Below, piece by piece: positions 23,054 through 35,349 of a stretch of DNA of 64,000 bases; within the stretch, counting starts at the first letter, position 1, and every line of letters starts with the position of its first letter. The translations under genes and the position numbers were made by a program. Origin of the DNA: Candolleomyces eurysporus (Eukaryota; Basidiomycota; Agaricomycetes; Agaricales; Psathyrellaceae); contig JANBPK010001212.1 of NCBI GenBank assembly GCA_027579435.1, positions 1-64,000 of the forward strand, given 5' to 3'. The notes beneath the pieces are model-generated. The model made no database searches and was not told where the DNA came from. It worked only from the letters and a program-made list of their open reading frames with translations.

Positions 23054-25333
23054 TCAGTCGACCCAAACAACCCTGTCCATGTCAAGATTAGCAACCTTTG
23101 GCACATACTTCTTCCCGTCTTCATACGCCGCCTCCATTCTCGCCTGGACACTCCTATGAACCTTGGCACCTTGGGTTTTCTGTCGTGGGACGATCCTTCC
23201 TCGTCCCATGTTCCACTTGAAGGTCCTGGTCCAGTCGTTGTTGCTCCGCTGGTATCGGTGAGTCATGGGTAAGACCTCTCCCAACCACCACGTTTTCTTC
23301 AAAGCGAGTTGGTCGTATTTTGGCGATAAAGCATCCAATAGATCGTGTTCCTCCTCGCTCAACCGGAAGAACGGATCGTCGTCACTGCTCGCGTCGTCTC
23401 CATCGGTGACTATGGTAGGTTGGACCTTCGGAATGCGTTTGATGAAGTCCTTAGACTCTGGCATTACCGGAGGTGGGCGAGGTTGGACGACGGGGTAGAG
23501 CGAATCTGGATTCATTCCCAGATCACGCAATCCCTCGACTTTAAACATGATACCGGTGTCACGTTTGAAGCATTCGCGGATCATCCACCTAAGTGCAATT
23601 CTAGCGAGACTCGACCTCGTTTCGTTGGTGACTAGTAAAAGAATCAGCCACGTTTCCGGTCACAAAGGAATGAGAGTGGATTTACCCGATCCGCCACCGA
23701 CGTCTATCGTCAGCGTTATAAAACGAGATGTAGGTCAGCAGAATCGCTGAGAGTTAGAATAGGAATCGTACCACAGTGACAACCAGCGAACCACACCTAG
23801 AGCAGTGTCAGACTCGGATTTGGGCAAGAACGAGGTATTCAAAGCATACCTCCTCGACGTCTGTCGCCTCATCTCGAATCGTGCTATACCGACCTTCGAA
23901 GTTGTGCAAACAGTCTTTATGGTCCTCTGCTTTCTTCTTAGCCTTTGATTTCTCCGCCTTCTTCGCTCTCTTCGCAGCCTTCTGATCTGTGATACTCAAC
24001 AGGGGCTCCTCATGGACAGGTCTATTCCACATATTGGCTTTGAACTTCGCACGTCGCTCGTCCAGGGCAATAGCATGCCTGAAGGTGCGCACAATCGTGT
24101 TCGAAGTGGTAAAGGGAAGTCGGCGAGGGACTATGCCGACCGAGTTCACCGTATCCCTAAAGTGACATTTTGTAGGTCTGGGTGCCACAATAAAGTAAAC
24201 TGCAAGCTTACCAGACTCCGAGGAACTCAATCTCCACGTCGATAGAGAAGGCCTTCTTAAACGCGTTCGATTGCTTCCAGCCAATTGCGTCTGGACGTTT
24301 GTACATCTTGTACGCAAACGGAACTTGCTGATGATTGCAAGCGGGAAGCAGCCCGACTTTGTGGATCATTCCTGCAAGGCTGATAAAATCATGATTAGCA
24401 TGAGCTAAAATCCGAATCGAGCGAAACCCACCATCTCGCGGTATAGGCGCCACGAGAGAACCCTTAAAGGAAGCGAATAACGGGGTTAAGGTGGTGGCTG
24501 AATCAGAGACGAGACCTAGCCCACCGAAGATACAGATCCTGTCATGGGCACGATCTACATTGAAGATGTCGTTAGATGGGCATACGAAACCTGGAAATCG
24601 GTTGCTTACAGTTTTGCATTAAGAATTCGTATCCGTCTACGATAAGATTGGGGGAATTAACCTTTGGAAAAGACAGTTAGGGGCGGGAATCACGTACCCA
24701 TGATGTGAGTGCCAAGGTTCCATGCTATAGCTTCGTCAAGCATCTTTGGACAGGTGATCAGAAGCTGTTAAATCAAATGAATTCGGACAAGACTTACCTT
24801 TGAAACCCTATGAAGGAACAGATTCGTCCTGGGCCCGGTGTACGTTCCTATTCCAGCCTAGAGGGAGAAGGAGATTAATGAGGATAGGGGGTCAGCGTGA
24901 CAGCAATCGTGGCATGCCTGGTAGTACACCATCTGCTTATCCGGATCACCTTTACTCAAGGTACTGAAGAATTCAACAATATTGGAGTTCTAGTGATAGA
25001 GACTTGAGTCCAAAGCATTCTGCGGGGAGAATCGGCGTTGACATACGTCTGCATCGAATCTATAGTCAGGCTGTCAGCAGGCTAATCCATAAATAGCATC
25101 GACACTCACTGATCACCAGTCCCGTCGAAACACAGTACCAGAGTTCTCCCAGTCCTCTTATGATCTGGAGGAATGACGGGGCTGTCTGGGCCAATCGACG
25201 ACTGTCGCCCTTGCGAGTCATCGAACGCCGTTTTGATGGAAAGAGGGGACTGTGAAGTTGTGGGCAGCCCGCTAATTGTAGCATCGAAGCTGACGCTCCG
25301 GTAGTGCTGCGTATCTTTCGTTGGTGCGGCCAT
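23054..25333 (-). CDS. DUF2235 (Tle1-like phospholipase domain) protein, copy 2
   Basis: Thirteen exons: complement(23054..23631, 23686..23703, 23772..23796, 23850..24156, 24212..24379, 24432..24462, 24525..24554, 24610..24636, 24698..24743, 24798..24857, 24918..24989, 25047..25059, 25110..25333), 1599 nt, 532 aa. Motifs: TLVLCFDGTGDQFDADNSN (split by two introns), AGIGTYTGP, MLDEAIAWNLGTHIM, GYEFLMQN, RICIFGFSRGAYTARCLAG with the Ser nucleophile, MIHKVGLLP, IEFLGVW, FRHAIALDERRAKF, VWFAGCHCDVGGGS and an acidic DDASSDDDPFF stretch. The C-terminus is basic and differs from copy 1. Several exons are only 13-31 nt. The intron after VYYYQ-equivalent YYQ has a GC donor (CAG|GCATGC at 24917). Function as for copy 1: predicted hydrolase of unknown substrate, predicted cytosolic. 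Confidence 0.9.
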
Positions 25334-26094
25334 CGTGAAGAGGGGGAACGAAGGAAGTAAGGTGGCAAAGGCATGGCCCAGTCTACTTATACTTTTCTCG
25401 TTCGGCTTCCTTCCTAATCTTCTCTATCGGAGCATATCGAATGGACGTCAGCGGCGATCTGGCTTCGTGCCATCGAAGCTTCGTCAGGCCAAAGAGAGAA
25501 CTTGAATCTCCACTTGGACGCTCTGTACGCAAGAAGTCTGAGAGTTCCTGATGAAGACCTCTTCCCGATGACAGACGTCTTGGAACCGGCACCGCGGATA
25601 CTATCGCCCGACGCCGACCGACGAAAACAGTGCCATTGCAGGCTTTTTGTCTGCGATAGCCATCGAGTACTCGAAGTTCTCTGAGTAATTGAATGAAGCC
25701 TTCGAAGAGCAAACTCCAAATTCCTAACGAGGAAGTGTGGACGCTGACTTTCGGGATTCTAAGAGCATGGAGCTCGGGGTGAGAATGTACTTCCCGTTGG
25801 ATAAGAAAGGGAATGGGAAGAATTGAGTTGATTGAATTGGATTCGAAAGAACTCACATCTTTCATGGATAGCCTCGGTATCACTGATTCGAGCGGCGAAG
25901 AAGTTTGGACTCGGAGGAGAGATGAGTCCGAGGCGACATCGCCGATATTTGGCTGCAGAAGCCGTGTCAAGCAATGAGCACAGCCACTCAACGCTTTCGC
26001 CACTACCATGCCAGTCAACCTTCGAGGTAACCTAGTAGTAAAGGGAGGGCGAGATCGGCAGAGATTTCCTCGCACCGTCCTGCTGGCCAGCTAG
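25334..26094. repeat. Upstream region of DUF2235 copy 2, duplicated upstream of copy 3
   Basis: No gene recognised. The first 600 bases align with the region upstream of copy 3 (about 29752-30340): blocks TTCGGCTTCCTTCCT, ATGGACGTCA, CTCCACTTGGACGCTC and GATGACAG.TGTCTTG.AA occur in both in the same order. A 230-codon minus-strand open frame (25383-26075) lies over it but is broken in the duplicate, so it is unlikely to be coding. Confidence 0.6.
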
Positions 26095-27038
26095 AACTAC
26101 CCAAAGTATCTCACCCATTAAGATTTCAGCGTTAGTATCTGAGATGAAGGGGGATAATTTCGAGGAGCAACCACCCTTTTCCTGATCTTAAATTAGTCAT
26201 GGGGAGAGTCGCGTCCATTGGCTCTTTGCTTCCTTTCATAGGGCTAACATGGTTATTGGGGTTCCGGCACTTCTGCTGCGCTAGATCTCTTTTTGGCGAG
26301 AAGCATATGGGGTTGAGTGTGACTCTTTGACGGGATGATTGCGGATCCTCTGTTCACCAATAGGGAGAGGATCGGGTCGAGGGACCACGAAGGAGTAGAG
26401 GGAGGAAAAGTAACATCGTTTCTAGGTATTAAATCAATCAGTTCAGGAGGAAGAAGCGTCTGAAGTCGAGCATTCATACCTTGCGGATACGTGAAATCAA
26501 TGGGGCTGCAATCTTCGGAGACGTGTATGGCCTAATACTTATTTGCCAGGAAGAATCACAAGGGTAGCGTCCATTATCACGCCGGGAAAAGCTAAAAATG
26601 GGGAGGCGGGGGTTGCTTTGCCTCCGAGCTGTCTGCCTCGACCGATCATTCTCCTCCAGCAAGGAGACCAATTGCACGAGGTTCGAATTGTCGGCGTCGA
26701 ACTGGTCTACGGTCGGATCAAAACAAAGAATAAGTATTCAGTGTGATGTCAGGCGGTATGGTAGGTGAAAGGCTCATGAGTCAAATGTGGTCTTCTCATG
26801 ATGCGATCGAGGCGTGGGGGTTGTGGTCTTCTATATAGATACCTTCAAGTCCGAGTGGTAGTTTGGAATGTTGAGTCGACACTTCCCGTCTCCCGGTGGT
26901 GTCTGTCAGAGAAAAGGAAGTGCTCTTGCCCGTGTCGCCGTTGGCTGGCCATGCCAACTCCACAGTCGCTGGCGGATAGATAGGCGAAACGAAAGACAAT
27001 CTACGCTGAAGTAAGAATGTTTGGCAAGAGGACAGCAT
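26095..27038 (-). pseudogene. Decayed, internally deleted copy of DUF2235 copy 1
   Basis: Reading the minus strand, the 5' part (27038 down to about 26480) matches copy 1 from its leader through QLVSLLEEND and the TSPKIAAPLISRIRKV block, with indels and stops. The sequence then jumps directly to the C-terminal part of copy 1: the block at 26230-26430 matches copy 1 around 20520-20710, and 26095-26200 matches 20385-20470. The nucleophile elbow and most of the hydrolase domain are therefore deleted. The last exon of copy 1 (20156-20330) has no counterpart. The gene cannot make an active enzyme. Confidence 0.85.
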
Positions 27039-27450
27039 TGGGAAGCGAATGACATTTGGGGTTCATCGCCAAGAAGGCCACATGTACACTTGGGTGTATG
27101 GCTCAACGGTGTTGTCATGTACACAAACCCAATTGGGTTGCGTCGGCGATGATACGATGACGGGGTGGCCAGACGAGGTAGAACAGCATCAGGAACGCTT
27201 CTACCTCATACGGGCTTCACAAGCTATCGAAAGTCAGAATTTGACATACAATGATTCTGAAGCGGCTCCGAATAGAGAGCAACGATAAGGGCGGATGTGA
27301 GAAGTAATGCAAGTCGTGTCATATTATGGGAAGCGAACATTGAACTAGTGGCCACGTACAAATACATTTTGAATCGAAAATAGCCGTCCGCATGGAAAAC
27401 GCGAGGACGGGGACATCAAAGTAATGAATGGCGCCATATGACTCCATCTT
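27039..27450. repeat. Spacer between decayed copy and DUF2235 copy 3, duplicate of 22.46-23.05 kb
   Basis: Non-coding; diverged blocks match the spacer between copies 1 and 2 in order and orientation, so the duplicated unit contained both genes and the spacer. Confidence 0.7.
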
Positions 27451-29751
27451 TTAGTCGACCCAAATAACCTTCTCCATATCGAGATTAGCAACCTTTGGCA
27501 CATACTTCTTCCCGTTATCATACGCAGCCTCCATTCGAATCTTGACACTCCTATGAATCTTGGCACCTTGGGTTTTCTGTCTTGGGATGATCCTTCCTCG
27601 TCCCATGTTCCACTTGAAAGTCTTCGTCCATTCGTCGTTGCTCCGCTGGAATCGGTGAGTCATGGGTAAGATCTCCCCAAACCACCAGGTCTTCTTCAAC
27701 GCGAGTTGGTCGTATTTTGGCGAAAGGGCGTCCAACAGCTCATGCTCCTCCTCAGTCAACTTGAAGAAGGGGTCGTCATCACTACTCGTGTCGTCACCGT
27801 GCGTTAGGATGGTAGGTTGGACCTTCGGAATGCGTTCGATGAAGTTTCTGGGCTCTGGCATTACTGCAGGTGGGCGAGGTAGGACGACTGGGTAGAGCGA
27901 AGCCGGATCTATTCCGAGATCACGCAGGCCCTCGACCTGGAATATGATGCCGCTTTCACGTTTGAAGCATTCGCGAATCATCCATCTGAGAGTAATTCGA
28001 GCAAGACTCGACCTTGTTTCATTGGTGACTAAGGCGAGAATCAGACCCTGCCATTGCCACGAGCGAAAGAGAGCAAGGGCTTACCGGATCCGCCACCAAC
28101 GTCTATCGTCAGCGTTATTAAACGGGACGCAGGTCAGTAGAATGGCTGACAGGTTAGAATGATTATCGTACCACAGTGACAACCGGCGAACCACACCTAG
28201 AGCAATGTCAGACTCGGATACGGGCAAAACGGGGTGTTTGGAGCTTACCTCCTCAACGTCCGTCGGCGTGTCCCGAATCGTGCTGTACCGATGTTCAAAC
28301 TCGTGCAAACCGTCGTCATGCTCATCCATTTTCTTCTTAGCTTTTGCATTCTCCGCCCTCTTCGCTCTCTTCGCAGCCTTTTGATCCGTGATACTATACA
28401 GGTGCTCGCCATGGACAGGCCTATTCCACATGTTGGCTTTGAACTTTGCGCGCCGCTCATCCAAGGAAATCGCGTGCCTGACGGTGCGCACAATGTTATT
28501 TGAAGTGGAGAAGGGGAGCCGGCGAGGGATGATGCCGACCGAGTTGACTGTATCCCTGAAGTGCCACCCCTTGTTAGCATGGGTGCCCTTAGAAGGGATA
28601 CAACTGCGATCTTACCAGACCCCGAGGAACTCGATGTCCACGTCGATAGAGAAGGCCTTCTTAAACGCGTTCGATTGCCTCCAGCCGAGTTCGTCTGGGC
28701 GTTTGTACATCTTGTACGCAAACGGAACTTGCTGGTGATTGCAAGCGGGAAGCAGGCCAACTTTGTGGATCATTCCTGCAAGGCTGGATAAACAAAGTCG
28801 TGATTAGCCATTGGATGAAATTTGAGTCGAGCCAAACTTACCACCGCGCGGTATAGGCACCTCGAGAGAACCCTTGAAGGAAGCGAACAACGGAGTTAAG
28901 CTCGTGGCTGGATCACGAAGACGTGGATCCTGGTCGACATACCGAAGATACAGATCCTGTCATTAGCGCAATCTGCGTGGAAGATGTCGTTACATGGGCC
29001 CACAAAACCAGGAAGATGTTTTCTTACAGTTTTGCATTAAGAATTCATATCCGTCTGATGGGGTTGGATGTTTAATTTTCGGTGAAAAAGACGGGTTAGG
29101 TTTGCGGGCGTCACGTACCCATGATGTGAGTGTCAAGGTTCCATGCTATGGCTTCGTCAAGCATCTTTGGACAGGTAATCAGGATGCTGTGAAGCCAAAT
29201 GAATTCAGGACCTACCTTAGAAATCTTGTTGAGGAATGGATTCGCCCTGGGCCCAATGTATGTTCCTATTCCAGCCTGAGTGGCAAGGTGATCAACTAAG
29301 ATACATTGTCGCGTGACAATATTCGTGGCATACCTGGTAGTACACCATTTGGTTATCCGGATCACCTTTGCCCAAAATGCTGAAGAATTCAACGATATTG
29401 GAGTTCTAGGAATAAGAAGTTAGATTAGAGGCATCCGCCGTGCTGGGATGAATCGGCGTTCGACGTACGTCTGCATCGAACCTGTAGTCGGTCAGTTAGG
29501 CTGTCACAATTCATAAATAACATTGACACTCACTGGTCACCAGTCCCGTCGAAACACAGTACCAGAGTTCTCCCCTTATGAACTGTAGGAATGACGGGGC
29601 TGCCTAGGTAAATCGACGACTGTCGCCCTTGAGAGTCATCGAACCTCGTCTTGATGGGAGGAGGGGACTGCGAAGTTGAGGGAAGCCCGCTGATTGTATT
29701 ATCAAAGCTGATACTCCGGTGGTGCTGCGTATCTTTCGTTGGCGTGGTCAT
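27451..29751 (-). CDS. DUF2235 (Tle1-like phospholipase domain) protein, copy 3
   Basis: Thirteen exons: complement(27451..28028, 28085..28102, 28172..28196, 28249..28555, 28616..28783, 28842..28872, 28943..28972, 29028..29054, 29119..29164, 29216..29275, 29334..29405, 29468..29480, 29534..29751), 1593 nt, 530 aa. Exon lengths 2-13 are identical to copy 2, and the protein is a close paralogue (same AGIGTYIGP, GYEFLMQN, GFSRGAYTARCLAG, MIHKVGLLP, DERRAKF and VWFAGCHC motifs). Unlike copies 1 and 2, the intron after the YYQ codon starts with GT (CAG|GTATGC at 29333). The frame is clean throughout, so it is probably functional. Predicted alpha/beta hydrolase with the Ser in GFSRG as nucleophile. 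Confidence 0.9.
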
Positions 29752-30885
29752 CGTGAAGAGGGGAGAGGGGGAACGAGGGGCCTAATGGTAGCAAAGAGAT
29801 GCGTGACGTTGCCCCGTCTTCTTATACCATTCTTATTCGGCTTCCTTCCTTGTCTTCTCCACAGCAGAGTACAGCGAAATGGACGTCACTGTGATCTGGC
29901 TTCATGCCATCACTGACGATGAATGAAACCTCCTCAAGCCGAGCGGAACCTTCTCCACTTGGACGCTCGGTACGCAGGGGTCTGGGAATTTCTGATTCAG
30001 AGATGAAGACCCCGTTCCCGATGACAGGTGTCTTGAAATCGGCACCGCGAATATGACCTTACAAATGCCAGTGTCTGCGATTCCCATCTAATAGTCGGCT
30101 CCCTTTACCAAGTGTTAATTAAAGCTTTTAGAGGGCGAACTCTAAACTCAAAAAAAGGATGTGTGGCTGACCTTCGGTACTCCGACTTGGTGCTTGAAAT
30201 GAGGACTGACTTCACGTTGGATGAGAAAAGGGAATTTCGGGATCTGGATTGACGCAATTCGCTTCCAGGGAGTTCACGTTCACTGACTCCGAGTGGAAAG
30301 TCCAGTAACGCCGACGCTTGTAGCACCAACACTTAAAGTAACAGGGACAAACAATTAAGCACAGCCACTTGGGCAATCGTCTTTACGCGTCACGGTCGTT
30401 CCAAGTTAAGTTCAACTTCGACACGCGTTCAATGCCCATCCTCAAGGTTCAAACACTCTTGGAAGTCTCTGCTCCTTGTGGTAAAATACCATGAAACACG
30501 ATCTTGTACTAACAATCTTGTATCAGCTCTCCTCGAAAAGATGGTACCTTGTTCTCACTTAGAGAACATTGCGACTTTGACCGCTTTACCTGGATCTGAG
30601 AGGAGGACGGATGTTGAGGGGAATCGATTCATCCCCCCTTTTCCACTTAACACGCCTATTCTGCCTTGTCCATCTACCTTGGCAACAGACTTCAAGGTAG
30701 CTAGGGCAATGCATTGTTTTTCAAGCTTCAACCTTGTATTCCTGTTCTGGCAACGTTTCAGCAACCTATAAAGGCTCAGTGCTCAGCGCCCACTGTGACG
30801 TTTTCATTAGAGCTGGCTCCTTCCCCCTTTCCTCGAACTTCCCGATCGCTATTCGGTCNAAAAACAGCTTCTCTCGCTCCGCTCG
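29752..30885. other. Promoter of DUF2235 copy 3 and 5' region of the F-box gene at 30.9 kb
   Basis: No gene seen. The left 600 bases belong to the duplicated unit. The right 500 bases are unique, and the last 150 (C/T-rich) are the likely leader of the plus-strand F-box gene. An N at 30859 sits next to an A-run. Confidence 0.5.
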
Positions 30886-32683
30886 ATGCATCCAGACAGT
30901 TCCCAGATGGATGTGGACGATGACTCCTACTCATCCGTCTACCATCATAATTCATCGGGATACCGTGCCTCTCCTTCGCGTTACTGGGAATGTTCGCAGC
31001 AGCGACCCTTTGGGACGGCGCAATACGTGCTGCAGGGTGGAATACCTCTGGATGGTTCCCTTCCAATCCTCCAGCGGATATTCACTTTCTACGTTCATGG
31101 ACATGACAAGGTCAAGTTCGGAACCATGTCAGGTGTTTCATCGCAGAGGAACTCTTCCATCTCCCCAGTCATCCTCGGCCAGGTTTGCCGATTGTGGCGA
31201 GAACAAGCACGTTCGTCACCCCACTTATGGACCAATATTGCCGTGGTGGACCCTAGGCCAAAGGACATCGCGATCGTCAACGAATTTCTTCGGTTGTCGC
31301 AGAATCTTCTTCTCAATATCGATTTTGTCCAGAGTGATAGTTATTCCCATTGTGCCTCGACGATCACGATATTGCACCACCTATCTTCCGAATCAAGCAG
31401 GTGGAAACACCTTCGGTTCTCCACCCACCCCGATCTTCAATTTCAAGTCAAATCAACGCCCCCCCTCCAGTCATTTGTCTTCGACCCCAACGGACAGTGG
31501 AATGTGGAACAAATCGAAGCTCTTTGTACTCAACTTCTGTCTTCATCACTCCGCACCGTCACCTTTGACGGAGGTCACTCTCTTTGGCTTCGCAAGGTAC
31601 CTTGGAGACACCTCCGATCCCTCTCCATCCACTTCCTCAGCGGAAGCGGAGATCTTCTACAAAGGGTCCTCCCCAAGTGCGCGTCACTCGAGTCGCTCAA
31701 CATCACAATCATGGACGACTTCACTGGCCCATACCATGTCACGATCACCATGCCGAAACTTCGCTCGCTAACCTTGGGCGATATTCACGAGCTCCACCAT
31801 TTGATTGACGCTCTTCGCCTTCCTGCGTTGGAAGATCTTGTCATCAACAGTGGATTCCATCAAACGTGGGGATACCAAACCCTGGTGGAACTCTTCGACC
31901 GCTCTGGATTGACCCGCCTAAGGTCATTTTCCTGGCACGAGCGAGCCCAGGAATATCTGTCCTACGAGCACTTCAGGGATACGGTTTCCGAGGATGAAGA
32001 CGAGGACGACTTCTACGTCGACGATGGGTGTGATACTATTTCTATTGAGCAAGATGACGTCGACGCGCAATCCGTGTACAACGAGCAAGAAGACGAGGAG
32101 GAAGACAACTCAGAAATCGTCTCCATGGAGAAACTCATCGAGTTTCTCAAGCACCCAGCCCTGATTTACCTCGAAGAGCTCAAGCTTTACTTTCCCGTTA
32201 GCGATGCCTTCTTGCAGGCTTTGCATGGGCCGCGTCCAACTCGAAACCGAGTACCGATGGCGATNGGGGGGTTTTTCCCTCAGAGCACGGCAATCAGCTA
32301 TTATGGCCCCTCTCATGCTTCCACATCTGAAGAATCTGGTTTTGGGGGACGCAGGTGCAGAGAACTGCAGTGTTGAGCGATTTGTCGAGTTGGCCAAGAT
32401 CCGAATGGTTGAAGCACCTAACGCTCGGCGCGTGTGCTCCAAGCTGGAGAGGCTCGAGATCCATCGGCCTTTGAAGGGAAATTCCGGAGTGGAGTTTGAG
32501 GAGGATTTGGAGTCTGGTTTCAGGGGAATTGCAGAGGAATGTAAAGGCTCGGAGATGACCAAGATTGTAGGAAAGGACGAGAGCATTGGGGTCCTCCAGG
32601 GAAGGTCTTACACTATCGTCGCACCTCCGAGTGAAATGCGTGGATGTAGTATGGTACACGAGGAATTTCGTTCTGGCTCCTAA
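30886..32683 (+). CDS. F-box-like/LRR-type protein with an acidic insert; frame broken at an N
   Basis: Apparently single-exon, about 598 aa after one base is skipped at the N (32265). The N-terminal part has the basidiomycete F-box-like layout: LPILQRIFTFY, then SPVILGQVCRLWREQARSSPHLWTNI. A leucine-rich body follows with LRSLSIHFL, LESLNITIM, LRSLTLGDI and LEDLVINS spaced like LRRs. A strongly acidic insert (about residues 365-405, many D/E) interrupts it. The C-terminal segment LKNLVLGDAG...FVELAKIR is in the next frame. F-box proteins of this type recruit substrates to SCF ubiquitin ligases; the target is unknown. The start could also be the Met seven codons in (position 30907). The frame break is most likely an assembly error beside GGGGGG. 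Confidence 0.75.
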
Positions 32684-32840
32684 TGGTTTCTGTATATATT
32701 AATTCGTACTTTAGCACTCAATAATACCACCGTGATGTGTCAGTCAGGCCGTCGATTCGAACCCCAAAGAATCTCGCATGCCACCGATGAGTGCTTTTGG
32801 CTGTCCTTTGAGCTTGGTTCTCTTTCATCACTGACTCAGC

Positions 32841-33540
32841 ATGGTTCGATGGACAAGCCGTGCCCATCTCTTTACGGTCAACGAAGCTCCAATGCCTGTA
32901 GAAATGGCTTCAGTGAAGCAAGGCGTCGATAGCCCCAATACCAAGATCACAAAGTTGAAGTCAGCATTGCGGGAACTCGAGGCCGACCTTTTGCAACACC
33001 AAGGAGTGTTATTCCCTTCACGCCGAGTTCCACTAAGGTGTCTGGTAGAATAATCCTCTATTTGATCCTTTTCTTGAAGACAGACGTCAACTCGTGGCCT
33101 TTTCACAAGTGTGCAAGCGATGGCGGGAAGCAGCGCTTAACACCCACCGTCTGTGGAGTAGTATTCAAGTCGGTCAAGTCGGGTACCGTCATCAAGTGTC
33201 GTTTGGGAAAGTAGTGCAGTGGCTCGAACGCTCAGGCCTCAGGAGGCATTCCGAAGACTCTCGATTTTAACATGTGTCACGTCAATTTCAGCGATTACGC
33301 GGTCGAAGAATTTCGTGCCACAAATTGCAAGGCTGACAACTCAATGCTGGAAGGGGGGACAATCTTGAACCGTTTATCGCTCCGATTATCGACAATCTGT
33401 TCAAAGCGATACACAGGATTCGTTCTTGCAAACCTCGATCGGAGTCGACAAATCGTCGCTGTAACTCCTTTAGATCCCTCACCTATCTAAAATTCATATA
33501 CTTTCCAAGCGCGTCAGCCCTCGTTACTCTCAATATCAAT
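32841..33540 (+). pseudogene. Decayed, truncated copy of the F-box gene at 33.7 kb
   Basis: The first 70 codons (coiled-coil N-terminus with MASVKQGVDSPNTKITKLKS and LLQHQGVLFPSRRVPLR) are clearly homologous to the start of the next gene. A stop then follows, and the homology continues in other frames through the CKRWREAALNTHRLWS-equivalent region and a degenerate version of the following 300 bases. It ends near 33540, where the intact paralogue continues for another 1 kb. Probable tandem duplicate that lost its 3' two thirds. Confidence 0.75.
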
Positions 33541-33707
33541 GTTTTACTCGAACACAACGCAAAAAGCCACCAGCCGCTTGTCTACCCCGCGATTGGCGGA
33601 GATCGTGTCGGGACACGCGGGTCTAGATCATGGTCTCGTTGGTAATCAAACATGATTCCGCCTGGCACCGCAGCAGTTTGCCCTTTGATTCTCATCACTA
33701 ACGCAGC

Positions 33708-35349
33708 ATGGCTCGACCTGGGCAGAGCTATATTCATCTCTTCTCCACGAATTCTGCCCCAATCTTTGCGGAAATCACCTCAGTGAAGCAAGGTATCGCC
33801 CGCCTCAATACCAAGATCTCGAAGCTGAAAGCGCAGCTGCAAGCACTCGAGACCGACCTTCTGCGGCACCAAGGGGCGCTATNCCCCCTTGCGCCGAGTT
33901 CCAGTTGAGGTGCTTGGAAAATTTTTCCTCTATTCACTTCCATCCGTCTTGGATTATAAAGACAGATGTCAACTCGTGGACTTTCTACAAGTTTGCAGGC
34001 GGTGGCGGGAAGCAGCACTTTGTACCCACCGTCTGTGGAGTGGAATTCAAGTTAGCGACCGCTATCAAATGTCGTTTGGGAAAGTAGTGCAGTGGCTTGA
34101 ACGGTCATACAACATTCCGAAGACCCTCGACTTCAATCATACACGTTGTAATCATAGCAGATGCGCCATGACGCTAGCAAGATTGTTGGAAGAGGGTCCA
34201 ATCTTGGAGAACTTATCACTTCGATTTCCAAAAGCTGAATGCCTCGGGAATCTATTCGAAGAAATGAAACAAATTCGTTCTTCCAATAATTCATCGAAGT
34301 CGGCAAACCGTCCTTGGAACTCCATCGCGACCCTCACCTTGACTTTTCAGCACCAATATACCTTTCCAAAAAGCGCCACGAAAATCGTGTTCCCGCATCT
34401 ACCATCCAGTATAAAATCGTTTCACTTCAACCTTCCGTCCAGATGGGAACTCGATGAAGACGAACTCGTTGAATTGGAACCTTCCTTCACGCCCCTTATA
34501 CCTCCGTATTTGACCCGCCGTCTGACATCTCTATCCTTCTCCTGCGACTGGAGCGAAGTAATAATGCACGATTTATTGCGTCACTGCTGCCAAGGCGTCG
34601 AATCCTTAACGCTGGACCTCTTTGCAGAAGACTTTTTCGGCGACCCTTATGCTCCCGCGTTCCTCGACCTAACTCGCTCGAAGTTTCGCCTCCCGAGGCT
34701 ACACACTCTAACCCTTCAAAAGGCCATACCTAATGCCCTGAACATTCTCGAAGTCCTTCACGCTCCGGACCTCGTGTCCCTCGCCATTCAACTTGAGCCC
34801 AAATCTTCCAATGAGATCGAAGCCGAAGGTTTGCCGCCCAAAATTTTATACTTCATTATCGAGTCCCAACGTCAGAATGCCCTTCGCTCCCTCAAGATCA
34901 GCGAGGGCTCCTTCAACGCTCGGGAAATGGCAGAGCTTCTGTGCAATCTTCCTAGCCTATCACACTTAAGCCTGGATAACGTCCAGTTTGACGACGTTCG
35001 GGGGCCATTTGGGAAGCTCGCGGACAAGGATGGAAGCCATCATCTCCCTAAACTCGAGGTCCTCGAGCTTCGCCGTCTCTCTCCTAATTTTGATTTCGAG
35101 GCCCTCAGCGAATTCATGTTGTGCCGTCGACAAAGCGACTACGCCTCTCGTCATGGGTACACGTTCGATCGACCAGACACCCTCAAGGAGGTGACCGTCA
35201 CATTTCGGAAGACAACGCAGTTGAAGGAGCACAAGTATGACGATGATGCAGCTATCAATGCCCTCCGACGGTCATGTGGGATGATGGTTACAGTGGGCCC
35301 GAGAGAGTACGATGAAGATTGTGAGGTATGTAGTCTTGTCTATTATTAA
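33708..35349 (+). CDS. F-box protein with coiled-coil N-terminus and leucine-rich body
   Basis: Single exon, about 546 aa, with one base to skip at the N at 33883 (beside CCCCC). N-terminal coiled coil (TSVKQGIARLNTKISKLKAQLQALE) runs into the F-box-like segment RRVPVEVLGKFFLYSLPS and then CRRWREAALCTHRLWSGI. The body has repeated leucine-rich strands (ILENLSLRFP, LTSLSFSCDW, VESLTLDLF, LHTLTLQK, LRSLKISEG, LSHLSLDNV, LEVLELRRL). It is the same subfamily as the gene at 35.7 kb and the decayed copy at 32.8 kb. Likely SCF substrate receptor; the substrate is unknown. Confidence 0.82.

Larger units (their letters stand above)
26095..30360. repeat. Second unit of a DUF2235 tandem segmental duplication (first unit about 20385-26040)
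   Basis: The order gene type 1 - spacer - gene type 2 - upstream flank occurs twice in the same orientation: copy 1/copy 2 at 20.4-26.0 kb, then decayed copy/copy 3 at 26.1-30.3 kb. Type 1 genes have few introns in the C-terminal part and type 2 genes have more, so copies 2 and 3 pair together and copy 1 pairs with the decayed copy. Confidence 0.8.

Noticed and set aside
25383..26075. 230-codon minus-strand frame upstream of DUF2235 copy 2
   Set aside because: Its duplicate upstream of copy 3 is full of stops and indels, so no coding constraint is visible.
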